The notes: generated by a model from the letters alone, not told the origin. A stretch of 7,962 nucleotides of DNA from Frankiales bacterium (GCA_019246495.1 JAFAQI010000038.1:1-7962); one strand, 5' to 3'; numbered from the stretch's first letter, positions 1-7,143 are shown. Made by a program: numbers and translations.

Positions 1-1030
1 TGTTCTCGTGGCGGATCTTCGGCCAGTCGACCCGTGGACCGATGCCACCGAGGATCGCCGGCGTCAGGGTCAGGGTGACCAGCACGCTCGCCAGCGGGAT
101 GAGTGCGCCACCCATCCCGATGCTGCGCATGAACGGAACCGGCAGGACCACCAGGGCCAGCAGACCGATCGCCACCGTGATCCCGCTGAAGAGCACGGCA
201 TGGCCGGCCGTCTCCATGGCGGCCACGACCGCGTCGTGGTTGTCCCTGCCGTGGTCGCGCTCCTCGCGCCATCGGGTGACGAACAGCAGGGAGTAGTCGA
301 TGGCGACGCCCAGCCCGATGAGCGCGACGAGGAACTCGACGATGAACGACACGTCGGTGAGGTAGGTCAGCGGCAGCAGCAGGATGAACGTCGTGAGAAT
401 CGATGCGGCTGCGACGACAAGCGGAAGCAACGCCAGGAAGGACGCGAACACGAAGGCCAGCACCGCCAGCGCTCCCAGGGCGCCGAGCATGACCTCGGCC
501 AGCACGCCGTTGCCGCCGTTGCCGTCGCCGACGGCCAGCGCGTCCTCACCGGTGACGCCGACCGTGGCGTTCGCGGGAGCCGCGGCTGTCAGCGCAGTGC
601 GGATGGCGTCGGTCGGCAGCTTGGCTGTCGGATTGTGCAGGAACCGGTAGAACACGAGCGCGTAGGCCGTGCGGTCGTCCTTGGTGCGGAATGACCGGTC
701 GCCGGTGTTGGCCTCGTCGACGACGCGGGTGTCTGGGACCTTCTGTGTCACCGCTGCGAATGCCTGACCCACCGCTGCCTCGTTGCCCGTCACGGTCTGG
801 CTGCCGGGCAGTGTGATCGTGACGACGTAGGGCGCGGTCTTGCCGCCGGCGTGGAACTCGGAGTCGATCTGGTTCGCAGTCTGCGTCCCCGGCTGACCAG
901 GCAGAGAGAAGTCGATGACGAGCCGGTTGCTGGTGCGCTGCGTGAGCGCGACTCCGGCGATAACGATGACGAGCCACGTCAGGCCGACGAGACGGCGGTG
1001 GCGCAGCACGAATTCGGCAATCCGGCGCAC
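1..1030 (-). CDS. MMPL-family (RND superfamily) transporter, N-terminal part
   Basis: This is the first 343 residues of a large inner-membrane transporter of the MMPL type, a family that moves lipids or other hydrophobic compounds using the proton gradient. The start is a GTG at 1030 (VRRIAEFVLRHRRLVG), preceded by GGGGGA; the reading frame continues past base 1, so the C-terminal half is not visible. Visible order: first membrane helix (about residues 14-30), an extracytoplasmic loop of about 145 residues, then a helix bundle at about 178-200, 203-222, 229-251, 277-297 and 301-325. The helix GLGVAIDYSLLFVTRWREE carries the Asp-Tyr pair (D245, Y246) that matches the proton-relay position of MmpL proteins, and the RWREER continuation is typical of the family. 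It lies 75 bases downstream of the DUF1501 gene on the same strand, so co-transcription is possible but not shown. The substrate cannot be predicted. An in-frame TTG at 1063 is a less likely start. Confidence 0.9.
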   Translation of the reverse strand, partial: MRRIAEFVLRHRRLVGLTWLVIVIAGVALTQRTSNRLVIDFSLPGQPGTQTANQIDSEFHAGGKTAPYVVTITLPGSQTVTGNEAAVGQAFAAVTQKVPDTRVVDEANTGDRSFRTKDDRTAYALVFYRFLHNPTAKLPTDAIRTALTAAAPANATVGVTGEDALAVGDGNGGNGVLAEVMLGALGALAVLAFVFASFLALLPLVVAAASILTTFILLLPLTYLTDVSFIVEFLVALIGLGVAIDYSLLFVTRWREERDHGRDNHDAVVAAMETAGHAVLFSGITVAIGLLALVVLPVPFMRSIGMGGALIPLASVLVTLTLTPAILGGIGPRVDWPKIRHEN

Positions 1031-1045
1031 AGGTCCCCCAGTGAA

Positions 1046-1061
1046 GGCGTCGAGTGACGCC
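1046..1061. repeat. Short inverted repeat upstream of the MMPL gene
   Basis: GGCGTC-GAGT-GACGCC forms a perfect 6-bp stem with a 4-base loop, within the 75-base gap between the DUF1501 stop and the MMPL GTG start. No T-tract follows on either strand, so it is not a standard intrinsic terminator. It could be a weak terminator, an operator for a regulator of the transporter, or chance in GC-rich DNA. Confidence 0.3.
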
Positions 1062-1105
1062 AACCTATCCCGACTGCACAGGTGACCGGGTGCCTCGGTC
1101 GACCG

Positions 1106-2422
1106 TCAGGGACGCGCGGCCATGATGCCGACCGACCCGCTCGGCAGTCCGGGGAACACCTTCGCGATAGCGCTCTGCCGGCAGCGTTTGGTGAGGATCT
1201 CGGCGAGCAGCACGCGGTAGTCGGTCGTCACCGCGAGGTCGCCGTCGTCGAGATGGCTGTCGGCAAGGCCGGGCCACGCGCCGTAGACCTTGCCACCATT
1301 CACGCCGCCGCCGATGACGAGCGAGACGTTGCCGTGGCCGTGGTCGGTGCCCGCCGAGCCGTTCTCCTCGACCCGGCGCCCGAACTCCGACAGCGTCACG
1401 ATCGTCACGTTGGCCAGCGCCGGCCCGAGGTCGGTCGTGAACGCTGCCAGCGCGGCCGCGAGCTCGCCGAGCTTGTCGCGCAGCCGGCCCTTGGTGAGCG
1501 TGCCGAGATCGTCATGCATGTCCCAGTCGTCGAACTCGACTGCCGCGACCTGCAGCCCGACGCCGGCCTTCACGAGCCGCGCGACGTCACGCAGGGCCAT
1601 CGCGAGTGACGACGACGAGTCGTACGACGCACCCGGGCCCGGTGTGTAGCCGGCCTTCTTCAACGCAACGGTCGTCTTCAACGCCGCAAGCGCGGTCGAC
1701 GCGGGCGCAGCGATCGGCGCGGCCTGGCCGTCGTAGAACGACGTCAGCGCCTTGCGCCATCGCGCCAGCTCGGTCGCCTCCCATGACGCGTCCGAGCCGT
1801 CGGCCGCGTCGAGCACGAACGAGTCCACCGACGACATCGACAGCACCGGCGCAGGTCCGGCGAACTGCTGGCTCGGCAGGTCGCCACTCACGACCGTCGC
1901 GCGGAACGGCGTGCCCGACCCGCGCTGCTGCAGCGCCCGATCCAGCCATCCCGTCTTCAACGTCGCGCCCGGCGCCGCCCGCTCCATCTCGCGCAGCGCC
2001 TCGAAGTGGCTACGCGTCGGGTCGACCTGCCCGACCGCGTGCACCGCACCGAACTTGCCGGCCTGCCACAGCGGATAGAGCGGCTGGAGCTGCGGGTGCA
2101 GGCCGAAGATGCCGTCGCCCGGCAGCAGTGCCGCCTGCGGCACTCCGATGGTCGGCCGCTTCTTCGCGTAGTCCGGGTCGCCCGTCGGCACGACAATCGA
2201 CAGGCCATCCGCGCCGCCGCGAAGCGACACGACGACGAGCACGTCCCCGTCGTACGCCGCAGGGGTGTCCGCGAAGGCATAGCGAGTCGAGATGCCAGGC
2301 AACGGGACGCCGAACGCACCGACGGCGCCGGCACCGAGGAGGCCGGCGAGCATGCCGCGACGGCTGAGCCCGCCGCGCGTCGCATCGGCGGCGCACGTCG
2401 GGCAGGCAGAGGTGTCAGTCAT
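1106..2422 (-). CDS. DUF1501 domain-containing protein, Tat-exported
   Basis: This 438-residue protein matches the DUF1501 family, which is related in fold to the alkaline phosphatase/sulfatase superfamily and has no settled function. A twin-arginine signal is visible: LSRRGML at residues 19-25, an Ala/Gly/Leu-rich core, and a likely cleavage site after YAFA (about residue 51). Family landmarks follow: VVVSLRGGADGLSIVVP (63-79), a segment ending QVDPTRSHFEA, VEFDDWDMHDD (295-305, the usual WDxH motif), SEFGRR (345-350) and TDHGHGN (359-365), whose Asp and His residues resemble a metal site. The length is normal for the family. I start it at ATG 2422 because the Tat signal then lies near the N-terminus and the start falls 4 bases after the DUF1800 stop; the frame is open further upstream, but that stretch is Arg-rich and overlaps the DUF1800 gene. 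A CPTC motif (residues 7-10) precedes the Tat motif. It probably acts outside the membrane together with the DUF1800 protein. Confidence 0.92.
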   Translation of the reverse strand: MTDTSACPTCAADATRGGLSRRGMLAGLLGAGAVGAFGVPLPGISTRYAFADTPAAYDGDVLVVVSLRGGADGLSIVVPTGDPDYAKKRPTIGVPQAALLPGDGIFGLHPQLQPLYPLWQAGKFGAVHAVGQVDPTRSHFEALREMERAAPGATLKTGWLDRALQQRGSGTPFRATVVSGDLPSQQFAGPAPVLSMSSVDSFVLDAADGSDASWEATELARWRKALTSFYDGQAAPIAAPASTALAALKTTVALKKAGYTPGPGASYDSSSSLAMALRDVARLVKAGVGLQVAAVEFDDWDMHDDLGTLTKGRLRDKLGELAAALAAFTTDLGPALANVTIVTLSEFGRRVEENGSAGTDHGHGNVSLVIGGGVNGGKVYGAWPGLADSHLDDGDLAVTTDYRVLLAEILTKRCRQSAIAKVFPGLPSGSVGIMAARP

Positions 2423-2426
2423 CGCG

Positions 2427-3977
2427 TCACCGCACCAGATGCGCAGGGGAGTCGAGGATGAGCGCGCACAGATAGGGCAGCCGCCAGCTGACCCACTCCG
2501 AGCTGCTCGACAGCGGCGTCGACGCATGCGCTTCGCAGAACCGCAGCGCCGCCGTGCGATGGGCATGCGGCAACCGGCGGAACAGCAACCGCTCCGAGAG
2601 GTGGTCGATCAGACCGCCGTACGTCGCCGGCAGCTTGTGCGGCAGGAACGACCGGCAGTCGGCAACGTGCACATGCGACTTGTCCGGCCACCAACCCGCG
2701 GCGAGCGACTGGTGGAAGTTCCAGCGCGACAACGCGCCGGCCGCCGACTGCCAGGCGGTGGCCACGTCGGGGTAGCCGTTCGGAAGATCCCAAGCGCCCG
2801 GTGCCTGGCCGGCCGACTGCACCATCCAGTAGAGCGACTCGAGCCCCGACCGCGCTGCGGTCGTGTCCGACCCGCGATGCAGACCGACACCGAGCACGCG
2901 CATCGTCGCGAGCAGATCCTCGTAGGGGCGGCGCACCTTCTCCGGCGCCGCAGCGAACTCAGCGCTCGCGAACAACGCGCGCAGCACCGGCTTGATGGCC
3001 GTGCCGTTGGCGAGATAGACGTGTGCGAGCCGGCGGACCAGCGCTTTCGGTGGCTCGTCGGCGACGAAGCGGATGGCGAGCTTCTGCGCGATCTGGTGCG
3101 CGGTGCTCGGATGCATCGCGAGGTGGTGCAGATAGCGGACGGCCAGCGCCTCGCCGTTCGGCGACGTGTTCGCGTTACTGAAGTCAAGGATGCGCAGCTT
3201 GCCGGTCCAGTGGATCGACGGCTCGTAGACGTAGTTGCCGTCCTCGCCGACCGTGAAGCCCGTCATCATCCGCGCCGAGTCGACCATCATCGCCTCGGTG
3301 TAACCGGCGGAGATGCCAACCGTGTGCAGCTCGAGGAGCTCGCGACCGTAGTTCTCGTTCGGCGCGTCCTTCGTCGAGTCGGCGTTGTTGAGGTACTGGA
3401 GCATCGCCGGGTGCTTCGCACTGGCGACGAGCATGTCGCTGAACTTGCCGAGCGCGTGTGCTCGGATCACGTACCGCTCGTAGTGGTGCCGGTTGTCCCA
3501 GACGTTGTCGCTCGGGTTGGTGACGTTGAGGTGGTTGGCCCAGAAGTCACACATCACCTCGAACAGCTGCCGGCGACTCCATGCCGCCTGCGCAAGCGTC
3601 GCCTGCCCGAGGGTGAACATGAGGTCCCACGAGAACTGCTCGATGTTGGCTCGCGCTTGCGGGATCGACCAGCGCAGCTCCGGATAGAGACGGCGTACGG
3701 CGTCACCCTCCGGGTCATGAATCGACGCGGGGTCGAGCTGCCGTTCGAGCCAGTGTTGGAAGCCGCGCTTGTCGATGTCGTGCAGCGAAGCCGGCGTCGG
3801 TCCGAACGTCGCGCGCTTCAGCAGGTGCAAACGCAGGGCCGCACCCCGGCGGCGGTGACTCGCCGCGGCATTGGATGAAGCCGCAGCGGCCGGGGTGGCC
3901 GAGCTCGCGACGGCGAGCCCGCCCGCTGCAGCCGCCGCGGCAAGCACCCCCCGTCGCGACACCGCTGTCTCGGCCAT
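2427..3977 (-). CDS. DUF1800 domain-containing protein, Tat-exported
   Basis: This 516-residue protein matches the DUF1800 family of exported proteins of unknown biochemical role. The N-terminus has a twin-arginine signal (VSRRGVL, residues 6-12) followed by a long Ala-rich core to about residue 35. The mature part begins with the characteristic HLLKRATFGPTPASL (51-65) and WLERQLDP (76-83). Other family landmarks are FWANHLNV (145-152), NENYGRELLELHTVG (207-221), YTEAMMVDSARMMTGF (226-241) and, near the C-terminus, GAWDLPNGYPDVATAW (394-409). The length is typical, with no sign of truncation. The ATG at 3977 places the Tat motif at residue 7; no strong ribosome binding site precedes it. The DUF1501 gene follows after 4 bases, suggesting translational coupling and joint export in a folded state. 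The promoter should lie in the 148-base divergent intergenic region. Confidence 0.92.
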   Translation of the reverse strand: MAETAVSRRGVLAAAAAAGGLAVASSATPAAAASSNAAASHRRRGAALRLHLLKRATFGPTPASLHDIDKRGFQHWLERQLDPASIHDPEGDAVRRLYPELRWSIPQARANIEQFSWDLMFTLGQATLAQAAWSRRQLFEVMCDFWANHLNVTNPSDNVWDNRHHYERYVIRAHALGKFSDMLVASAKHPAMLQYLNNADSTKDAPNENYGRELLELHTVGISAGYTEAMMVDSARMMTGFTVGEDGNYVYEPSIHWTGKLRILDFSNANTSPNGEALAVRYLHHLAMHPSTAHQIAQKLAIRFVADEPPKALVRRLAHVYLANGTAIKPVLRALFASAEFAAAPEKVRRPYEDLLATMRVLGVGLHRGSDTTAARSGLESLYWMVQSAGQAPGAWDLPNGYPDVATAWQSAAGALSRWNFHQSLAAGWWPDKSHVHVADCRSFLPHKLPATYGGLIDHLSERLLFRRLPHAHRTAALRFCEAHASTPLSSSSEWVSWRLPYLCALILDSPAHLVR

Positions 3978-4125
3978 GTCTGGTGCATCGGCCGTTCGTC
4001 ACGCCAGCCGCAACCGCCGCACGGGTGACACCAGCCGACGATCACCGCTCGATCGGATGGTTTCACGGTCCGTAACTGCCGGGTATCGACCGGATTGAGA
4101 CCATTTTCACGCTTGGGAGGACTCC
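3978..4125. promoter_or_regulatory. Divergent intergenic region with presumed promoters for both blocks
   Basis: This 148-base gap lies between the start of the DUF1800 gene (leftward) and the repeat-protein gene (rightward), so both promoters should lie here. I could not assign a convincing -35/-10 pair on either strand. Two similar heptamer-like patches, TTTCACGG (4061-4068) and TTTTCACG (4104-4111), occur in the same orientation about 43 bases apart and might be paired regulator contacts. No coding potential was seen. Confidence 0.5.
4115..4120 (+). promoter_or_regulatory. Ribosome binding site fixing the GTG start of the repeat protein
   Basis: GGGAGG lies 5 bases before the GTG at 4126. 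It is the strongest Shine-Dalgarno sequence in the window and decides the start of a gene with no ATG at that end. Confidence 0.8.
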
Positions 4126-4785
4126 GTGACCGAGGACCGACTGACTCCGGAAGAGCTCGCCGCCGAAGGCGCGACCGCCCTGCCGCAGAAGGAGGTCCTC
4201 TCGCTGCTGGACCTCAACGCCAACCTCGACCTGGCGCTCGACGCCGCCGCACCGATCGACCTCGCCGTCGGCGCCAACGCCAACATCGCCGCACCGATCA
4301 ACGCCGCGGTCGGCGCCAACGTCCTGTCGCCGCTCGCCGCGGGTGAGGCTGGAGGCTCTCAGGCGGCCGAGATCCACCAGGGCATCGTCGGCAACGCGAC
4401 CGCGACGTCACCGCAGCACAGCACGATCACGCAGGGCGACCCGACTGCGGGCACCGGCACCGGTGGCACCGCCGGCACCGGCGGGACCGGCACCCCGGGC
4501 GCGGTGTCGAGCGGCAACCTCAGCGACGGCAACCTGCTCGACGTCAACGTCAACCTCAACGGCGACCTGCACCTCGCAGCGCCGATCGATGGCGCAGTGG
4601 CTGCGAACGCCAACGCAGCCGCGCCGATCAACGCGGCCGTCGACGCCAACATCGGCTCGCCGGGTGCGGAGTCCGTTGCCGTCGCCAACCAGCAGGCGCT
4701 CATCGACCAGAGCATCCAGGGCGACGCGTCGGCGACTGCCGACCAGGTGTCCGGCATCAACCAGGGCCCGAGCTCCACGCCCTAG
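4126..4785 (+). CDS. Duplicated Ala/Asn/Gln-rich repeat protein, candidate substrate of the neighbouring protease
   Basis: I cannot assign this 219-residue acidic protein to a characterised family. It starts at GTG behind GGGAGG. It has no signal peptide or membrane helix. Residues 1-24 form a polar, leader-like segment (LTPEELAAEGATALPQKEV) running into LSLLDLN. The rest is two modules, residues 25-104 and 135-214, which align without gaps at an offset of 110 residues with 46 of 80 identities. Each module holds an LLDxNxNL stretch, two tandem AAPI(D/N)xAVxAN units of about 14 residues, and a closing IxQxIxGxAxAT..Q...I.QG pattern. A Gly/Thr/Pro linker (about 105-125) joins them. There are no Cys residues and few aromatic ones. 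The alternating small and hydrophobic pattern suggests beta-strand-forming or solenoid-like structure. The gene for an M50 protease with a PqqD-like domain starts 3 bases downstream, so this protein may be its substrate or partner. I faintly recall relatives carrying a generic peptidoglycan-binding label, but no such motif is visible. Confidence 0.85.
   Translation: MTEDRLTPEELAAEGATALPQKEVLSLLDLNANLDLALDAAAPIDLAVGANANIAAPINAAVGANVLSPLAAGEAGGSQAAEIHQGIVGNATATSPQHSTITQGDPTAGTGTGGTAGTGGTGTPGAVSSGNLSDGNLLDVNVNLNGDLHLAAPIDGAVAANANAAAPINAAVDANIGSPGAESVAVANQQALIDQSIQGDASATADQVSGINQGPSSTP
4198..4437 (+). repeat. Internal duplication, module 1 of the repeat protein
   Basis: It encodes residues 25-104. 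It pairs with 4528-4767 at an exact 330-base offset with no gap. Two tandem AAPI-type units lie at residues 41-54 and 55-68. Confidence 0.85.
4450..4494 (+). repeat. GGCACC-rich simple repeat encoding the Gly/Thr linker
   Basis: GGCACC occurs five times within 45 bases (starting at 4450, 4456, 4465, 4474 and 4489), mixed with near-copies. The tract encodes the Gly/Thr linker between the two modules. Such a repeat can change length by slippage, so linker length may vary between strains. Confidence 0.7.
4528..4767 (+). repeat. Internal duplication, module 2 of the repeat protein
   Basis: It encodes residues 135-214, the second copy of the module at 4198-4437. In the AAPI half, 30 of 45 residues are identical; the closing Gln/Ala/Gly half keeps 16 of 35, mostly the regularly spaced I, Q, G and A. 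Confidence 0.85.
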
Positions 4786-4788
4786 TCG

Positions 4789-7143
4789 ATGACCGCCCTT
4801 GCCGGCGGCCCGCACAGCGACTCGCGTCTTCGCGATGTCGACAGCCGGGTCGCGCCTTCAACACCCGACTGCGTAGCAGACGTGCCGGTCCTCGCGACCG
4901 GCACGCTGCTGCTCGGGCGGCAACCTGGATCCGGCTACGTCGACCCGCCGGCGCTCGTGCACCGCGGCGACGGTCAGGTGATGTCACTCACGCCGTTGCT
5001 CTACGCCGTGCTCGAAGCGGTCGACGGCGAGCGGAGCTTCGAGGACATCGCCGCCGCGGCGTCGGGCAGGCTCGGCCGCGATCTGCACGCGGACGACGTG
5101 CGGACGCTCGTCGACACAAAGCTCCGCCCGCTCGGTCTCGTGCTGATGACCGACGGGTCGTGCGCGGAGGTCGGCAAGGCCAGCCCGCTGCTCGCCCTGC
5201 GGCCGCGGGTCGTCGTGTCGAAGCCGGAGTTGACTCGGCGCATCACCGCGCCGTTCGCGTTGTTGTTCAACCCGATCCTCGTCGTCGTCTCGACGCTGGC
5301 GTTCGCGGCTGTCGGCTACTGGGTGCTGTTCGACAAGGGGCTCGCGTCGGCGGCGTACGACGCGTTCCAACGCCCGGGGCTGTTGCTCGCGGTGTTCGCG
5401 ATCACCGTGGTGTCGGCGGGCTTCCACGAGTTCGGCCATGCGGCTGCGTTGCGCCGAGGCGGAGGCACGCCTGGTGCGATGGGAGCCGGGCTCTATCTCA
5501 TCTGGCCAGCGTTCTACACGGACGTCACCGACTCCTACCGGCTGAGTCGCGGCGCGCGCATCCGCACCGACCTCGGTGGCCTCTACTTCAACGCGCTTGT
5601 CGCACTCGGCATGTGGGGGTTGTGGCTCGCGTTTCGGTGGGACGGGCTGTTGCTCGTCATCGCCGCGCAGATTCTCCAGATGGTTCGGCAGCTTCCGCCG
5701 CTTGTGCGGTTCGACGGTTATCACTTGCTCGCCGACGTGACTGGCGTTCCGGATCTCTTCCATCGCATCGGCCCGACGATGCGGTCGTTCCTGCCGCGCC
5801 GCTGGCGGCACGCGGAGTCGCGCGCGCTTCGGCCGTGGGTCCGCGTCGTCGTGACGCTCTGGGTCGTGCTCGTCGTCCCGTTGCTGCTCGTGTCCGCCGT
5901 TGTCACCGTCGTCGCGTTGCCCCGCATCCTCGGGACGACGTGGCACAGTCTCACGGCGCAAGCGCATCTCATGAGCCTGGCGTCGCAGCACGGTGACATC
6001 ACCGGCGTTCTCGTCAAGGCGCTCGCGATGCTGGCACTCGTCGTGCCCGCGGGCGGCATGGTCCTGATGATCGCGCGGTTCGGTCGTCAGGTCGGCATGC
6101 GCACCTGGCGGCGTACGGCGGGAAAGCCGGCGCAACGCGGGCTGGCGGTCGTGACGATGTTCGCGATGCTCACTGGACTCGCGTATGCATGGTGGCCGCA
6201 CGGCGGCAACTACCGGCCGATCCAGCCTTACGAGCGCGGAACCCTTGCCGACGCCCTGCCCGCAGCCGTCACGGCGCCGAGCCCGGGGCTGCACGTCGGT
6301 CGCCAGGCGTCCGCGACGACGATGTGGGTCAACGACGGGCAACCGCTGCCGACTGCAGACCATCCGGTGCTCGGACTCGTCGTCGCACCGCGCACGGGAA
6401 ACGGGCCGACGTGGGTGTTCCCGTTCAACAAGCCGCCGGCGCCGGGGCCGGGCGGCAACCAGGCGATGGCGATCGCGACGCAGGACGGAAGCACGGCGTA
6501 CGACGTTGCGTTCGCGATGGTCTGGGCGGACCACCCGACGGTTCTCAACCGCAACGAGGCCTACGCGTTCGCGTCGTGCAAGAACTGCCGTGCGCTCGCC
6601 GTCAGCTTCCAGGTCGTCCTGATCGTCGGCCACGCGAACGTCGTCGCGCCGCAGAACATCTCCGCCGCGGTGAGTTATCACTGCCTCAAGTGCCTGACAC
6701 AGGCGCTCGCGGTGCAACTGGTCGTGACACTTCCGGGAAAGGTTGACCACAGTCGCCAGGTCGCGCTCGACAAGTTGTGGGCGCAGATTCTCGTGTTCAG
6801 CCACCACCTGAACGGCATGTCGTTCGCCGACATCCAGCAGCAGTTGGCGTCGTACGAGCAGCAGATCCTCGCGATCGTCAAGCCGTTGCTGCCGGCGACA
6901 CAGAACACGAGCCTGTCGTCGGCAAGCCCGACACCGAGCGGCACGCCGACGCCGTCGGTTGCGGGCTTGGCGCCGGCGTCCGCGTCGCCGACCGCTCCGG
7001 GTGCGTCCGGGGCGTCGGGCGGGCCGAGTGCCTCGAGCAGCGGGAGCCCGAGTGCCGGCAGCAGCGCGAGCGGGTCGCCATCGCCCAGCCCGAAGCCGTC
7101 GCCGAGCGGTTCGGCGCCAGGTTCCCCGTCGCCGTCTTCCTAG
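4789..7143 (+). CDS. PqqD-like domain / M50 intramembrane zinc metalloprotease fusion with CxxC extracytoplasmic domain
   Basis: This 784-residue membrane protein resembles the 'putative peptide zinc metalloprotease' (YydH-like, M50) group. Residues 55-120 look like a PqqD-type winged-helix domain (VDGERSFEDIAAAASGRL and following), the fold that binds leader peptides in RiPP systems. Membrane helices begin at about 152. The zinc motif HEFGH is at 213-217 within a helix, followed by an AFYTDVTDSYRL segment (241-252) typical of the group and by VRFDGYHLLADV (306-317), whose Asp309 is the probable third metal ligand. Further helices lie at about 261-300, 350-378, 404-430 and 450-468. Residues 470-690 form a probable extracytoplasmic domain with two CxxC pairs (C597/C600, C632/C635). 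The last 84 residues are Ser/Pro/Gly/Ala-rich and disordered. The ATG is 3 bases after the repeat-protein stop, so the two are almost certainly co-translated. Likely role: cutting or exporting the neighbouring protein after recognition in the cytoplasm. That role is inferred. Confidence 0.9.
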   Translation: MTALAGGPHSDSRLRDVDSRVAPSTPDCVADVPVLATGTLLLGRQPGSGYVDPPALVHRGDGQVMSLTPLLYAVLEAVDGERSFEDIAAAASGRLGRDLHADDVRTLVDTKLRPLGLVLMTDGSCAEVGKASPLLALRPRVVVSKPELTRRITAPFALLFNPILVVVSTLAFAAVGYWVLFDKGLASAAYDAFQRPGLLLAVFAITVVSAGFHEFGHAAALRRGGGTPGAMGAGLYLIWPAFYTDVTDSYRLSRGARIRTDLGGLYFNALVALGMWGLWLAFRWDGLLLVIAAQILQMVRQLPPLVRFDGYHLLADVTGVPDLFHRIGPTMRSFLPRRWRHAESRALRPWVRVVVTLWVVLVVPLLLVSAVVTVVALPRILGTTWHSLTAQAHLMSLASQHGDITGVLVKALAMLALVVPAGGMVLMIARFGRQVGMRTWRRTAGKPAQRGLAVVTMFAMLTGLAYAWWPHGGNYRPIQPYERGTLADALPAAVTAPSPGLHVGRQASATTMWVNDGQPLPTADHPVLGLVVAPRTGNGPTWVFPFNKPPAPGPGGNQAMAIATQDGSTAYDVAFAMVWADHPTVLNRNEAYAFASCKNCRALAVSFQVVLIVGHANVVAPQNISAAVSYHCLKCLTQALAVQLVVTLPGKVDHSRQVALDKLWAQILVFSHHLNGMSFADIQQQLASYEQQILAIVKPLLPATQNTSLSSASPTPSGTPTPSVAGLAPASASPTAPGASGASGGPSASSSGSPSAGSSASGSPSPSPKPSPSGSAPGSPSPSS
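6889..7140 (+). repeat. Low-complexity Ser/Pro/Gly tail of the M50 protein
   Basis: This stretch encodes residues 701-784, built from short runs such as SPTPSGTPTPS and SGSPSPSPKPS. It has the composition of actinobacterial wall-spanning or glycosylatable linkers, but no anchor motif such as LPxTG follows it. Confidence 0.65.

Noticed and set aside
8..694. A 228-codon open frame on the plus strand
   Set aside because: It is antisense to the MMPL coding region, which reads through without stops and has the D-Y helix motif.
1061..1063. TTG start for the MMPL gene, 11 codons upstream
   Set aside because: The GTG at 1030 gives an N-terminus typical of MMPL proteins and has a G-rich site just upstream; TTG is rarer, though it cannot be excluded.
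1096..1105. Palindrome CGGTCGACCG just after the DUF1501 stop
   Set aside because: It has no loop and no T-tract, and a 10-base palindrome is easily due to chance at this GC content.
2423..2566. N-terminal extension of the DUF1501 protein to ATG 2566
   Set aside because: The extra 48 residues are Arg-rich, overlap the DUF1800 gene and would bury the Tat signal.
2292..3878. A 528-codon open frame on the plus strand
   Set aside because: It lies antisense to the DUF1800 gene, whose family motifs are unambiguous; its Arg/Val/Glu-rich content is typical of a shadow.
4126..4785. The repeat protein as a lanthipeptide or other modified-peptide precursor with a short core
   Set aside because: There are no Cys residues, Ser/Thr are sparse in the modules, the protein is long for a precursor, and no modifying enzyme lies nearby.
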